Assembly: GCA_011049095.1 (NCBI GenBank)
Contig: DSDE01000114.1
Location: 1-6,129 of the forward strand
Length of the DNA: 6,129 nt
Direction of reading: 5' to 3'
DNA from: Fidelibacterota bacterium
GTDB lineage: Bacteria; Fidelibacterota; Fidelibacteria; Fidelibacterales; DSDE01
Shown: positions 1-6,129 of the stretch, in pieces
How positions within the stretch are numbered: position 1 is the stretch's first letter
How the letters are laid out: each line of letters starts with the position of its first letter
The notes under the pieces: generated by a model
The model's input: the letters and a program-made list of their open reading frames with translations, nothing else
Database searches by the model: none
Told to the model about the DNA's origin: nothing
Position numbers and translations under genes: made by a program

Positions 1-97
1 ATATTATAGACAAACCCGTTTGTTAGCCAGCAAAACTTTCTTTCTCGTGAATATTATTTTTCTTGAATTGTATTACTTTTTACAATAGTTTAACGCG

Positions 98-454
98 ATG
101 AGAATAATGAATAAAAAGCGTTATAGCCCGAAATGTGTTAGGGGCAGTCTTTGTAAAAAATTAATTCGATCAGGAAGATTTACAGACAAGGGAGAATTGC
201 AAAACAAGGTAAAGCAAGTTGTTGCCAATGTTTTAAAACTGGAAGCCGATGAAATTGCTGATGATGCGACTTTCATTGAAGCTATCGCCGAAAGTACCTG
301 TACACTCTCCCAGTTGGCTCTTGATTTCCCTGAATTAAGCGAATTGGATATTAATCCGCTCATTTCTCTTGAAAAAGGCGCTTTTGCCGCCGATGCAAAA
401 ATTATGATTAAATACCAAGAAAGGACCGAAGATGAGAATTATCATTCAGCCTAA
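98..454 (+). pseudogene. Chimeric ORF: acyl-carrier-protein-like head joined to ADP-forming acyl-CoA synthetase tail
   Basis: This open frame encodes 118 residues and looks like two gene fragments joined in frame. Residues 1-32 are basic and not recognised. Residues about 33-61 (LQNKVKQVVANVLKLEADEI, then DDATFIE) resemble the first helix and loop of an acyl carrier protein. The resemblance stops just before the DSL motif, so the serine that carries phosphopantetheine is absent. Residues about 62-104 (AIAES, LSQLALDFPELSELDINPL, ADAKIMI) resemble the very C-terminus of the ATP-grasp part of ADP-forming acetyl/acyl-CoA synthetases, without the nucleotide-binding parts. The frame ends 23 bp inside nagB. 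Neither half should be active alone, so I read it as the scar of a deletion or rearrangement. A translated small fusion cannot be excluded. The start is uncertain: ATG at 98 has no good Shine-Dalgarno site, and another ATG lies at 107. Family matches are from memory of motifs, not a search. Confidence 0.6.
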
Positions 455-1229
455 TTATGAAGCTGTCAGCATATGGACAGCTCGCTATGTAGCGAAACGG
501 ATCAAAGAATTTAACCCAAGCCCCGAAAAACCTTTTGTCATTGGTTTGCCCACCGGCAGCTCACCCATTGGCATTTATCGTGAGCTTGTGAAATTTCATA
601 AAGCCGGAGATTTAAGCTTTGCCAATGTGGTGACCTTTAATATGGATGAATATGTTGGTTTAGCAGAAGATCATTCTGAAAGTTATCACTATTTTATGTG
701 GAATCAACTTTTTCGCCACGTGAACATCCCCAAGGAAAATGTCAATATTCTCAATGGCAATGCAACAAATCTGGAAGCCGAATGCAGGGCTTATGAGGCA
801 AAGATTGAATCCTATGGCGGTATCGAGCTCTTTTTAGGCGGTATCGGGCCTGATGGACATATCGCGTTTAATGAGCCAGGAAGCTCATTAGCTTCAAGAA
901 CCCGCATCAAGACTTTGACGATGGATACCCAAATTGCCAACAGCCGCTTTTTCGGGGGTAATGTGGAGAATGTGCCTAAAACTGCTCTCACAGTTGGTGT
1001 GGGAACAGTGATGGATGCCCGGGAAGTGCTAATCATCGTAACGGGCTATAGCAAATCCCGCGCTCTGAAAATGGTAGTTGAAGAGAGCGTCAATCATATG
1101 TGGACCGTTTCAGCGCTGCAGCTTCATCCCAAAGGAATTATTGTTTGTGATGACGACGCAACGATGGAGCTGAAAGTGGGAACTGTCAAATATTTTAAAG
1201 ATATTGAGGCCAATGAACTGATTAAATAA
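432..1229 (+). CDS. nagB: Glucosamine-6-phosphate deaminase NagB
   Basis: NagB is a cytoplasmic enzyme that converts glucosamine-6-phosphate to fructose-6-phosphate and ammonia, the step that feeds amino sugars into glycolysis. The protein has 265 residues, against 266 in E. coli, and its numbering matches E. coli without gaps as far as Tyr254. Visible motifs are the phosphate-binding GLPTGSSPIGIYREL (38-52), FNMDEYVGL with Asp72 as the catalytic base, and GGIGPDGHIAFNEPGSS (136-152) with Asp141, His143 and Glu148. Arg172 and Lys208 are also kept. The allosteric residues known from E. coli (Ser151, Ser152, Arg158, Lys160, Tyr254) are all present, so activation by N-acetylglucosamine-6-phosphate is plausible. 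The ATG at 432 begins the family's usual MRII N-terminus, with a modest AGAAAGGA upstream. It overlaps the preceding chimeric ORF by 23 bp. No nagA or sugar transporter is in view, and the gene is flanked by debris on both sides. Confidence 0.97.
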   Translation: MRIIIQPNYEAVSIWTARYVAKRIKEFNPSPEKPFVIGLPTGSSPIGIYRELVKFHKAGDLSFANVVTFNMDEYVGLAEDHSESYHYFMWNQLFRHVNIPKENVNILNGNATNLEAECRAYEAKIESYGGIELFLGGIGPDGHIAFNEPGSSLASRTRIKTLTMDTQIANSRFFGGNVENVPKTALTVGVGTVMDAREVLIIVTGYSKSRALKMVVEESVNHMWTVSALQLHPKGIIVCDDDATMELKVGTVKYFKDIEANELIK

Positions 1230-1265
1230 GTGCGCTCTTGATAAGCTTTTTTGTGTTTGGCTGCC

Positions 1266-1289
1266 AGACTATTTTTTGTCTATTTTTTT
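1266..1289 (+). terminator. Possible weak rho-independent terminator after nagB
   Basis: About 40 bp after the nagB stop, AGAC and GTCT can pair around a T-rich 8-base loop. One A and seven T residues follow directly. The stem is only four pairs, so the hairpin is weak. The position and the long T run are what suggest a nagB terminator. Confidence 0.3.
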
Positions 1290-1312
1290 GCAGTGAGGAT
1301 TTCACGAAAAAA

Positions 1313-2384
1313 ATGAGTTCTGACGGCTGAGGAGCTTGCTCAGCTCGAGAAGCAAAATTGTTTCGCCCGAGATTGGCAAGGTATTTAGGTCGGTGATAGT
1401 TTTTCACCTGACAAGGTGTTGCAGGCCAGTTTTTTGGGGGATGTCTATTTCGAGAGCTGGACTTCAGATTATGTTGAAGCTGATGGATATCATCATCAAA
1501 CAGGCCTGCGGAATGTCCATATTTTCAATAGCTCCATTGGCCTGAATTGCGCTGTCTGTGATGTCAGATAATACCGATCTGGGGGAAAATGTCGTCCTCG
1601 ACCAGGTTCATTTTTTCGGTGTAAGTAAACATGCGGCTTTTGGCTATGGAACAGTTTTAGAAACCCTAAACGAAGGAGGTGGCCGTGAGACCAGGATTTT
1701 TGCAGACCTGGATGCCCAGCTTGCTTAGCTGCTTATCAAGTATCAACACGATGCTAAACTGCAAAAAACTGCGTCTGCTTCTTTGGGAAAAAATACCCCA
1801 ATATGCTCTCGATCGGGGTATCGTAGGTGAAAGCACAAAAATCAACCGCTGCAATGCTATATAGAATCTTATCATTGGAGCAGAATGCCGAATCAACAGG
1901 GCAGCTTATCTCTTCAATGGCAGCATTCTCAGTGAAAAAACAGCTTCAACAATGATAGGCGCAGAAGTGATAGCAAAGGATTTTATCATATAGGAGGGCA
2001 GTAAAATCAGTGATGGTGCGGTATGGGATAAGTGATTTATTGAACCGCCTGGAACTCATCAGAGATCGATTGGATGAACTATTTGAAAGCTATGGGGCCA
2101 ATGCCTGGAGCTTGACCACCGAGCTGATTTCTCAAAGATTAAATAAGCCCTGGGCTGAAATCTCTGCTGATGATCTGGGCGCCATCCTGAAAGACTGGCA
2201 AAGCAATAGAGCCAAGTTGAACAATATGATTCTAAAAGATGCGGAGAAAGAATTTGATCAAAATAGCCGCTTCGGTTTTGGGATAGATGGCGATGAAGCG
2301 GTGAGAGATTTGGACTTTGAAGCCATTCGCGGCGCTTTTGACAATAACAGCCTTGTAAAAACCATGCGAAGAAAACAGCGATAG
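1313..2384 (+). pseudogene. Decayed DUF4954 gene (left-handed beta-helix family), with internal deletion
   Basis: Reading across three frames recovers a DUF4954-like protein, a family of roughly 650 residues with hexapeptide-type beta-helix repeats and no function I know to be settled. From 1320 (frame of 1320) comes LTAEELAQLEKQNCFARDWQ and then DSFSPDKVLQASFLGDVYF. From about 1567 the frame shifts and gives FGYGTVLETLNEGGGRE. From about 1763 it shifts again and gives DRGIVGESTKINRCNAI, then IGAECRINRA. From about 2040 a C-terminal part follows, open from 2010 to 2384, with AEKEFDQNSRFGFGIDGDE and RDLDFEAIRGAFDNNSLVK. In-frame stops lie at 1386, 1726, 1862, 1991 and 2033. The likely start ATG at 1313 is itself one base out of frame. 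About 355 codons remain, so roughly 300 from the middle are missing. The AGGAGG at 1992-1997, followed by GTG (2010) and ATG (2013), could by chance allow translation of the C-terminal piece. The family call rests on remembered motifs. The decay is read directly. Confidence 0.85.
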
Positions 2385-2546
2385 GGAAAACTTGTTGGAG
2401 AAAGCGCTGGGTTTTCTTATCTAAGCTTGTGTTTGCGCCCTTTGGAAATAATTAAGCGGATTTCAATAGGCTTAAGCAAAGGAAAGCTGTGAAAATTCAC
2501 GAGAGCCTCCCACAAGTCTGAAATATTGAAAACTATTTTTTACTAA

Positions 2547-2572
2547 GCCTTCACCGTTAGAAAGGCGTTTTT
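2547..2572 (+). terminator. Possible rho-independent terminator, plus-strand orientation
   Basis: GCCTT (2547-2551) can pair with AAGGC (2562-2566) around a 10-base loop, followed by G and five T residues. On the minus strand the same hairpin has no T run, so it points away from the DUF4954 remnant rather than ending trxB. The five-pair stem is modest. The rest of 2385-2662, between the pseudogene and the end of trxB, shows no readable gene. Confidence 0.35.
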
Positions 2573-2662
2573 CTTTGGTGGAAAGTCTGCGTATTGCTAA
2601 AAACACCAGATTGAACACAAGGTAAAGTCAAGTATTTGGATTTAGCGAAAAAACGGAACTCT

Positions 2663-3607
2663 TTACAGGTCTTGCGCTTCCAGCCAGCGCTCAGCATCAA
2701 TGGCCGCCTGACAGCCACTGCCAGCAGCGGTTATGGCCTGACGGTAGATATGGTCTTTAACATCACCGCAGGCAAAAACACCTTCAACATTTGTATAGCT
2801 GCTGTCTGGCTTTGTGGTGATATAGCCATTTTCATCCATATCAATAAAGCCTTTAAAGGGATCGCTGTTAGGTTTATGGCCGATTGCGACAAAATATCCG
2901 CTGCATGGGATTTCTTCAAGAGATTTGCTTTTTAGATTTCGGATTCTTACACCTGTAACGCCAGTTTGATTTTGTTCACCCAGAATTTCTTCTACTGTGC
3001 TGTTCCATTTGATGTCAATCTTGGGATGATTTATCACCCGCTCTGCCATTATTTTGGAGGCGCGGAATTCATCCCGGCGATGGACGACTGTCACTTTCGT
3101 GCCGAAACGTGTAAGATAAAGCGCTTCTTCCATTGCAGTATCGCCACCGCCTACGACGACAATATCTTTTCCTTTATAAAAGAAGCCATCGCAAGTGGCG
3201 CAGGCGCTGACACCATATCCCCGTAGTTTGTTTTCCGATTCCAGACCGAGGTATTTTGCTGATGCGCCGGTGGCAATAATCACGCTGTGTGTCAGGTGCT
3301 CCCTGCCATCATCTGTAAAGACGCTAAGCGGTCTTTTAGCAAAATCAACTTTATTAACGACCTTAAATTCCGATTTAGCGCCAAATCGTTCGGCCTGTTT
3401 GCGGAAAAGTTCCATCATTTCAGGGCCCTGAATGCCTTCCGGAAATCCGGGATAGTTCTCTACTTCAGTTGTGGTGGTCAACTGTCCGCCTGGCTCCATC
3501 CCTTCAAAAACAAGGGGCTCCAGACCTGCTCTGGCCGTGTAAACTGCCGCAGTTAAGCCAGCAGGGCCGGAGCCGACAATAATCACCTTGTGGATTTTCG
3601 TTTCCAT
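2663..3607 (-). CDS. trxB: Thioredoxin reductase (NADPH), FAD-dependent
   Basis: TrxB passes electrons from NADPH through FAD and a redox-active cysteine pair to thioredoxin in the cytoplasm. The 314-residue length is typical of the low-molecular-weight bacterial type. In order: FAD-binding GSGPAGLTAAVYTARA (12-27), GGQLTTTTEVENYPGFP (40-56), ATGA (112-115), the active-site CATC (Cys136, Cys139) followed by DGFFY, NADPH-binding GGGDTAMEEA (153-162) and HRRDEFRAS (176-184). A C-terminal FAD segment ACGDVKDHIYRQAITAAGSG (279-298) completes the fold. All key residues are present. I chose the ATG at 3607 because AAGGAG lies five bases upstream. An in-frame ATG at 3628 would add seven residues, and that stretch contains the ribosome-binding site. 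The gene follows purC by 50 bp on the same strand and is probably the last in that transcript. A weak four-pair hairpin and a T6 run follow the stop. Confidence 0.96.
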   Translation of the reverse strand: METKIHKVIIVGSGPAGLTAAVYTARAGLEPLVFEGMEPGGQLTTTTEVENYPGFPEGIQGPEMMELFRKQAERFGAKSEFKVVNKVDFAKRPLSVFTDDGREHLTHSVIIATGASAKYLGLESENKLRGYGVSACATCDGFFYKGKDIVVVGGGDTAMEEALYLTRFGTKVTVVHRRDEFRASKIMAERVINHPKIDIKWNSTVEEILGEQNQTGVTGVRIRNLKSKSLEEIPCSGYFVAIGHKPNSDPFKGFIDMDENGYITTKPDSSYTNVEGVFACGDVKDHIYRQAITAAGSGCQAAIDAERWLEAQDL

Positions 3608-3612
3608 TATCT

Positions 3613-3618
3613 CTCCTT
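3613..3618 (-). promoter_or_regulatory. Ribosome-binding site of trxB
   Basis: The minus strand reads AAGGAG, then five bases (AGATA), then ATG at 3607. This decides the trxB start against the upstream ATG at 3628, because the site would lie inside the longer reading frame. Confidence 0.8.
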
Positions 3619-3657
3619 TTTGTGACATGCTCTTTTGTGGAATGGCATATCAGAGCG

Positions 3658-4704
3658 TTACAATTTTTTCAGGCTGGCTTTTAGCGCAGTCAGCTCGGGA
3701 ATGAGACTTTCCAATTGCGGAGCCTGAGGAAAAATCATTTTCCCGATATAGCGATTAGCGCCGGCCATATAGATATTGCTGACCAGTGAAATGAATTCCG
3801 CCGGCAGGGGTTTAGGCTGAATTTTGCATAGTGCTTTCCATTCTGTTAGGCCTTTTTCAGCAGCTTCTTTTTTTGCTTCGTCTGTGGCTATGACGAATTC
3901 TGGCTGCAAGGCAATGTAGGCTTGACGCAGAATTTCTTTGCTGATTTGCTCATCTTCAAATAGAAAGCGATTTTCGTCAAAGGTGCCTAAAACATCAAGG
4001 AGCACAATTTCGCCGTGATCGTACATCGCTTCGATTTTGCCGTCATAATGTTTAAACCCAGCAGCTTCAGCCTGTCTGGTGATAAAAGCATTGACTTCTG
4101 CCGCCCGTTTCAAGAGCTTTTCAAAGGCTTCATCACTGAGGCCGCTGATGCGCCGGGCTTCCGCTTCAGTCAGTGGCCGGTCGCTGCTCTCCAGTTTGGT
4201 CGTGAAATCATAGCGTGGTTCCGGCAGCATCATTCCCGGCTTCGGGATATCCGTCAGCCTCAGCTCTTTGAGAATGCTTTCTGTTTTTTCCGCATCTCCT
4301 TTTGCCCGCTCCAGCTTTTTAAAAATCGAGGAGCCTTTTGGCAGGCCATTGCGAAAAATTATCTCTAATGGGATAAGATAGTGGGGCTGAGAGCCGTCGT
4401 AATTTTGGTAATCATTTTCAGGGGATATGACTTTAGTGAGGCGGACTTTCATCAGATTTGAAAGCACATCGGAGCCATAATCGGTTAATGAGCTGCCCAA
4501 AAAATGGCTGGGAATCCCTGCTTCAGCCAGTTTTACAAAATTGAAAGCGCTCATCATATTCAGTGCAACCCCTTTATTGGGAATATGATCCGGCATTTCG
4601 CCCCAATCAAACACACTGTAGCGATCAGAAAAAGTAAAATAACCTTCGCCGCATTCTGTGTCGGTTGGCGCTTTTAAAATTGTCAGGTCTTTTACACTGC
4701 CCAT
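3658..4704 (-). CDS. purC: Phosphoribosylaminoimidazole-succinocarboxamide synthase (SAICAR synthetase), long form
   Basis: PurC joins aspartate to CAIR using ATP to give SAICAR in de novo purine synthesis. The N-terminus GSVKDLTIL followed by FSDRYSVFDWGEMPDHIPNK (25-44) matches the family's F-K-D-R-I-S-A-F-D...I-P-x-K-G signature. LEIIFRNG (113-120) corresponds to the E-x-V-V-R-N strand. YDFTTKLESSDRPLTEAEA (165-183) and DGKIEAMYDHGEIVLLDV (221-238) correspond to the later K-x-D-x-x-D-P and D-x-K-x-E...L-x-D-E segments. At 348 residues it is much longer than the common bacterial form of about 240, with an extra region near 121-160 and a C-terminal extension after about 250. The canonical D-E-(I/F)-S-P-D is replaced by LDVLGTFDENRF, so this is a divergent subfamily. 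The ATG at 4704 is chosen because AAGGAG lies six bases upstream and MGSVKDL is the family's beginning. A longer frame from 4797 would run through the transporter gene. The ATG shares one base with the transporter stop (TAATG), which suggests translational coupling. Confidence 0.93.
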   Translation of the reverse strand: MGSVKDLTILKAPTDTECGEGYFTFSDRYSVFDWGEMPDHIPNKGVALNMMSAFNFVKLAEAGIPSHFLGSSLTDYGSDVLSNLMKVRLTKVISPENDYQNYDGSQPHYLIPLEIIFRNGLPKGSSIFKKLERAKGDAEKTESILKELRLTDIPKPGMMLPEPRYDFTTKLESSDRPLTEAEARRISGLSDEAFEKLLKRAAEVNAFITRQAEAAGFKHYDGKIEAMYDHGEIVLLDVLGTFDENRFLFEDEQISKEILRQAYIALQPEFVIATDEAKKEAAEKGLTEWKALCKIQPKPLPAEFISLVSNIYMAGANRYIGKMIFPQAPQLESLIPELTALKASLKKL

Positions 4705-5609
4705 TAAGTACTCCTTATTTTGCTTTGTGAAATGCTGCTCTTCTGTGCGGTAAAAACAGCTCCAATAACCAGAGCGGTTCCTGCCAGAAGATTCCATTCA
4801 ATTTTTTCATAGCCAAAAATGACCGAGAAAAAGATAGTCATCGGTGGCTGCAGCGAAGTCATAATTCCCAATTGGCTGGGGCGAAGATGACGCAGTACAT
4901 TGTAGTAGAGAATATAGCCTATTCCACTGGTAAAAATGCCCATATATAAAACGCCGCTCCAGGCTTTGAGTGAAATGGCATCCCAGGGGAGCATGCTCAG
5001 GCGCCATATTCCAACAGGCGTGTAGAGCAGGCTGGCGATTGTCAGAAAGATAAATGTGCTTTCAAGAGCGCCATATTTCTGCACCGCCTTTTTTCCAAAA
5101 GCGGTATAGCTGGCCCACATAAGCACAGCCAAAAAGAGAATAGCGTCGCCTTTCAGCATATCAGCCTGCCATTGGAAAAGATATTTGCCCAAGACCAGCG
5201 CTACGCCGCCTACAGAAAGAATAGCTGCCAGAATCATCCGCTGGTTGAAGCCATCGCCAGAACGAGTCAGGGTGCCAATAAGCAAAACCCAGATAGAAGT
5301 GGTGGCATAAAAAAGGGATGGGTGGCTGGGTACAGTAAATTTCAGCCCGGTCATAAAAAATAGCTGATTGAGCAAGACACCGCAGAGCATCAATCCAATG
5401 AGCAGTGGCCAGTCAGATTTGGGAAGGGAAATACTTTTTCCCCGATATTTGAGAATGAGCCACAAAGTGAACCACGCGATGAGCCACCGAAAATAGACGA
5501 TGGCAAATGGGCCAATTTCATTGACTGCCGCTTTACCTGCTATATTAGTGAAAGATACAATAGAGGTCATCAACAATATCTGCAGAATTAATTTGCTTTG
5601 CACGTTCAT
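4704..5609 (-). CDS. EamA-family (drug/metabolite transporter superfamily) permease
   Basis: A 301-residue inner-membrane protein with about ten hydrophobic segments (near 6-24, 33-53, 67-88, 94-113, 123-141, 153-171, 182-200, 213-235, 244-266, 273-289). This is the usual size and layout of a two-repeat EamA carrier. The first repeat ends around GGVALVLG (134-141). The second opens with GDAILFLAVLMWASYTAFGK (154-173) and closes with SLQPPMTIFFSVIFGYE (252-268), both typical of the family. The tail after about 289 is short and polar. Family members move amino acids, other metabolites or drugs, and the substrate cannot be told from sequence here. The ATG at 5609 is forced by an in-frame TAA at 5615-5613. 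An AAGGG lies about nine bases upstream, a rather long spacing. It is the first gene of the probable EamA-purC-trxB transcript and diverges from another EamA gene. Co-transcription with purC might hint at a purine-related cargo, but that is a guess. Confidence 0.93.
   Translation of the reverse strand: MNVQSKLILQILLMTSIVSFTNIAGKAAVNEIGPFAIVYFRWLIAWFTLWLILKYRGKSISLPKSDWPLLIGLMLCGVLLNQLFFMTGLKFTVPSHPSLFYATTSIWVLLIGTLTRSGDGFNQRMILAAILSVGGVALVLGKYLFQWQADMLKGDAILFLAVLMWASYTAFGKKAVQKYGALESTFIFLTIASLLYTPVGIWRLSMLPWDAISLKAWSGVLYMGIFTSGIGYILYYNVLRHLRPSQLGIMTSLQPPMTIFFSVIFGYEKIEWNLLAGTALVIGAVFTAQKSSISQSKIRST
4711..4716 (-). promoter_or_regulatory. Ribosome-binding site of purC, inside the transporter gene
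   Basis: The minus strand reads AAGGAG, then six bases, then ATG at 4704. The site lies within the last codons of the upstream transporter gene, next to the TAATG stop-start overlap. This placement fits re-initiation by ribosomes finishing the transporter and fixes the purC start. Confidence 0.8.
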
Positions 5610-5772
5610 AAATTACGACCCTTTTTTATCAGAAAAAAGCCCTCCTTAGCTTGTATATTCTTTCTAAAGTCAAAAAGAAGCTATCTGGAAGATCGATTTG
5701 CCGGGCAGTGAATTTTTGCGCTGCTTTGATATTTTTATTTTGAATTGCTTTGGGCTGTTGTATCTTCACTTG
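5610..5772. promoter_or_regulatory. Divergent intergenic region between two EamA transporter genes
   Basis: This 163-bp gap must hold the promoter of the leftward EamA-purC-trxB transcript and probably that of the rightward EamA gene. I see no convincing -35/-10 pair on either strand. On the minus strand a TTGACT (5674-5669) is followed after only ten bases by TATACA, too close for a standard promoter. Just before the leftward start is CTTTTTT-CTGAT-AAAAAAG, a seven-pair A/T-rich inverted repeat that could be an operator half-site pair or chance. The leftward AAGGAGG near 5643 is too far upstream to serve the transporter start. Confidence 0.4.
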
Positions 5773-6129
5773 ATGAACAGATTTTGGGACAGAGGACTTA
5801 GTTACGCCGTTGTGGTTATTTTCTTTTGGGCATCGGTGGCAACAGCTTTCAAACTGGCGCTGCGCTATCAAAACCCTCAAACGCTGGTCCTAATTTCCAC
5901 TGTAATTAGCTTTATCGCTTTGTCAATTTTTCTGGCTTTTCATCCTTCGCGAAAAGATTTGCGCACCTTAAGTCATAGAGAATGGGGACTTTACATACTG
6001 CTGGGTTTTCTCAATCCCTTTCTCTATTATCAAATATTATTTGTGGCTTATGATCTGCTGCCTGCTCAGATGGCACAGGTTATCAATTTTACCTGGCCGG
6101 TTTTTATTGTGCTGGCAACCTTGATTCTA
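5773..6129 (+). CDS. EamA-family transporter, N-terminal part (cut by the window edge)
   Basis: The frame from ATG at 5773 is open to the end of the window and gives 119 residues. It has hydrophobic segments near 8-30, 35-56, 71-92 and 97-119. FFWASVATAFKLAL (17-30) is a typical opening of an EamA domain. The stretch DLLPAQMAQVINFTWPVF (94-111) matches the conserved fourth segment, where A-x-x-I-x-x-x-x-P-V/L is usual. It is therefore the first half of a drug/metabolite transporter superfamily permease whose substrate is unknown. The rest lies beyond 6129. It is clearly different in sequence from the divergent neighbour at 4704-5609, so it is not a recent duplicate. The start is less certain: no Shine-Dalgarno site precedes 5773, and the frame is open back to 5671 with TTG alternatives, including one at 5770. 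Confidence 0.85.
   Translation, partial: MNRFWDRGLSYAVVVIFFWASVATAFKLALRYQNPQTLVLISTVISFIALSIFLAFHPSRKDLRTLSHREWGLYILLGFLNPFLYYQILFVAYDLLPAQMAQVINFTWPVFIVLATLIL

Noticed and set aside
58..86. Possible promoter with TACAAT at 81-86 before the chimeric ORF
   Set aside because: The only good -35-like element (TTGAAT at 63-68) is just 12 bases away, and the properly spaced hexamer matches poorly.
1336..1545. Plus-strand ORF of 69 codons within the DUF4954 remnant
   Set aside because: The family-like sequence is in another frame (from 1320). This frame carries no recognisable motif.
1673..1687. Perfect AAGGAGGT followed by GTG codons, as a start for a 61-codon ORF at 1679-1864
   Set aside because: In the correct frame these bases encode the conserved NEGGGRE of the DUF4954 remnant, so the site is fortuitous. 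The end of that ORF is part of the same pseudogene in its next frame.
2386..2416. GAAAAC/GTTTTC inverted repeat just after the DUF4954 remnant
   Set aside because: The loop is 19 bases, the stem is A/T-rich, and no T run follows, so it is a poor terminator candidate.
2636..2935. Plus-strand open frames across trxB (also 2966-3226, 3195-3431, 3287-3556)
   Set aside because: They are antisense to a complete and unmistakable TrxB and carry no motif of their own.
3608..3628. Longer trxB start with the extra residues MSQKGEI
   Set aside because: Those codons are the ribosome-binding site of the internal ATG, and the family usually begins just before the GSGPAG motif.
4705..4797. Upstream extension of purC by 31 residues
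   Set aside because: The extension lies inside the transporter's coding end, has no family similarity, and contains the AAGGAG that serves the ATG at 4704.
5629..5880. Minus-strand open frame of 83 codons with basic, low-complexity content
   Set aside because: It overlaps the start of the clear plus-strand EamA gene, has no recognisable motif, and is best read as an antisense shadow.

Overview
This is a moderate-to-low GC bacterial chromosomal segment. Four intact genes are readable: nagB, trxB, purC and an EamA-family transporter. A second EamA gene is cut by the right edge, and two stretches of gene debris lie on the left. The organism cannot be fixed from this window. DUF4954 debris and a tail of ADP-forming acyl-CoA synthetase would suit an anaerobic fermenter of a Bacteroidetes-related, spirochaete or Cloacimonadota-like lineage. 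The clear AAGGAG ribosome-binding sites before purC and trxB argue against Bacteroidetes proper. This placement is a weak inference.

Left part, plus strand (1-2384): a short ORF (98-454) joins the front half of an acyl-carrier-protein-like sequence to the C-terminal tail of an ADP-forming acyl-CoA synthetase. It overlaps the start of an intact glucosamine-6-phosphate deaminase gene (nagB, 432-1229), which keeps its catalytic and allosteric residues. After nagB, a heavily decayed DUF4954 gene (1313-2384) carries several stops, at least two frameshifts and a large internal deletion. Positions 2385-2662 hold no gene I can recognise, only a weak hairpin-plus-T-run at 2547-2572.

Right part, minus strand (2663-5609): three genes read leftwards in the order EamA transporter, purC, trxB. 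The transporter stop and the purC start share one base (TAATG), and purC and trxB are 50 bp apart, so the three are probably one transcript. Their functions (metabolite export or import, purine synthesis, disulfide reduction) do not form an obvious pathway.

Right edge, plus strand (5773 to the end): the N-terminal 119 residues of a second, only distantly similar EamA transporter, divergent from the first across a 163-bp gap.

I found no mobile element, CRISPR array, RNA gene or defence system. The most notable content is the gene decay: one pseudogene and one chimeric ORF flank an intact nagB. I do not see a convincing new biological system here.
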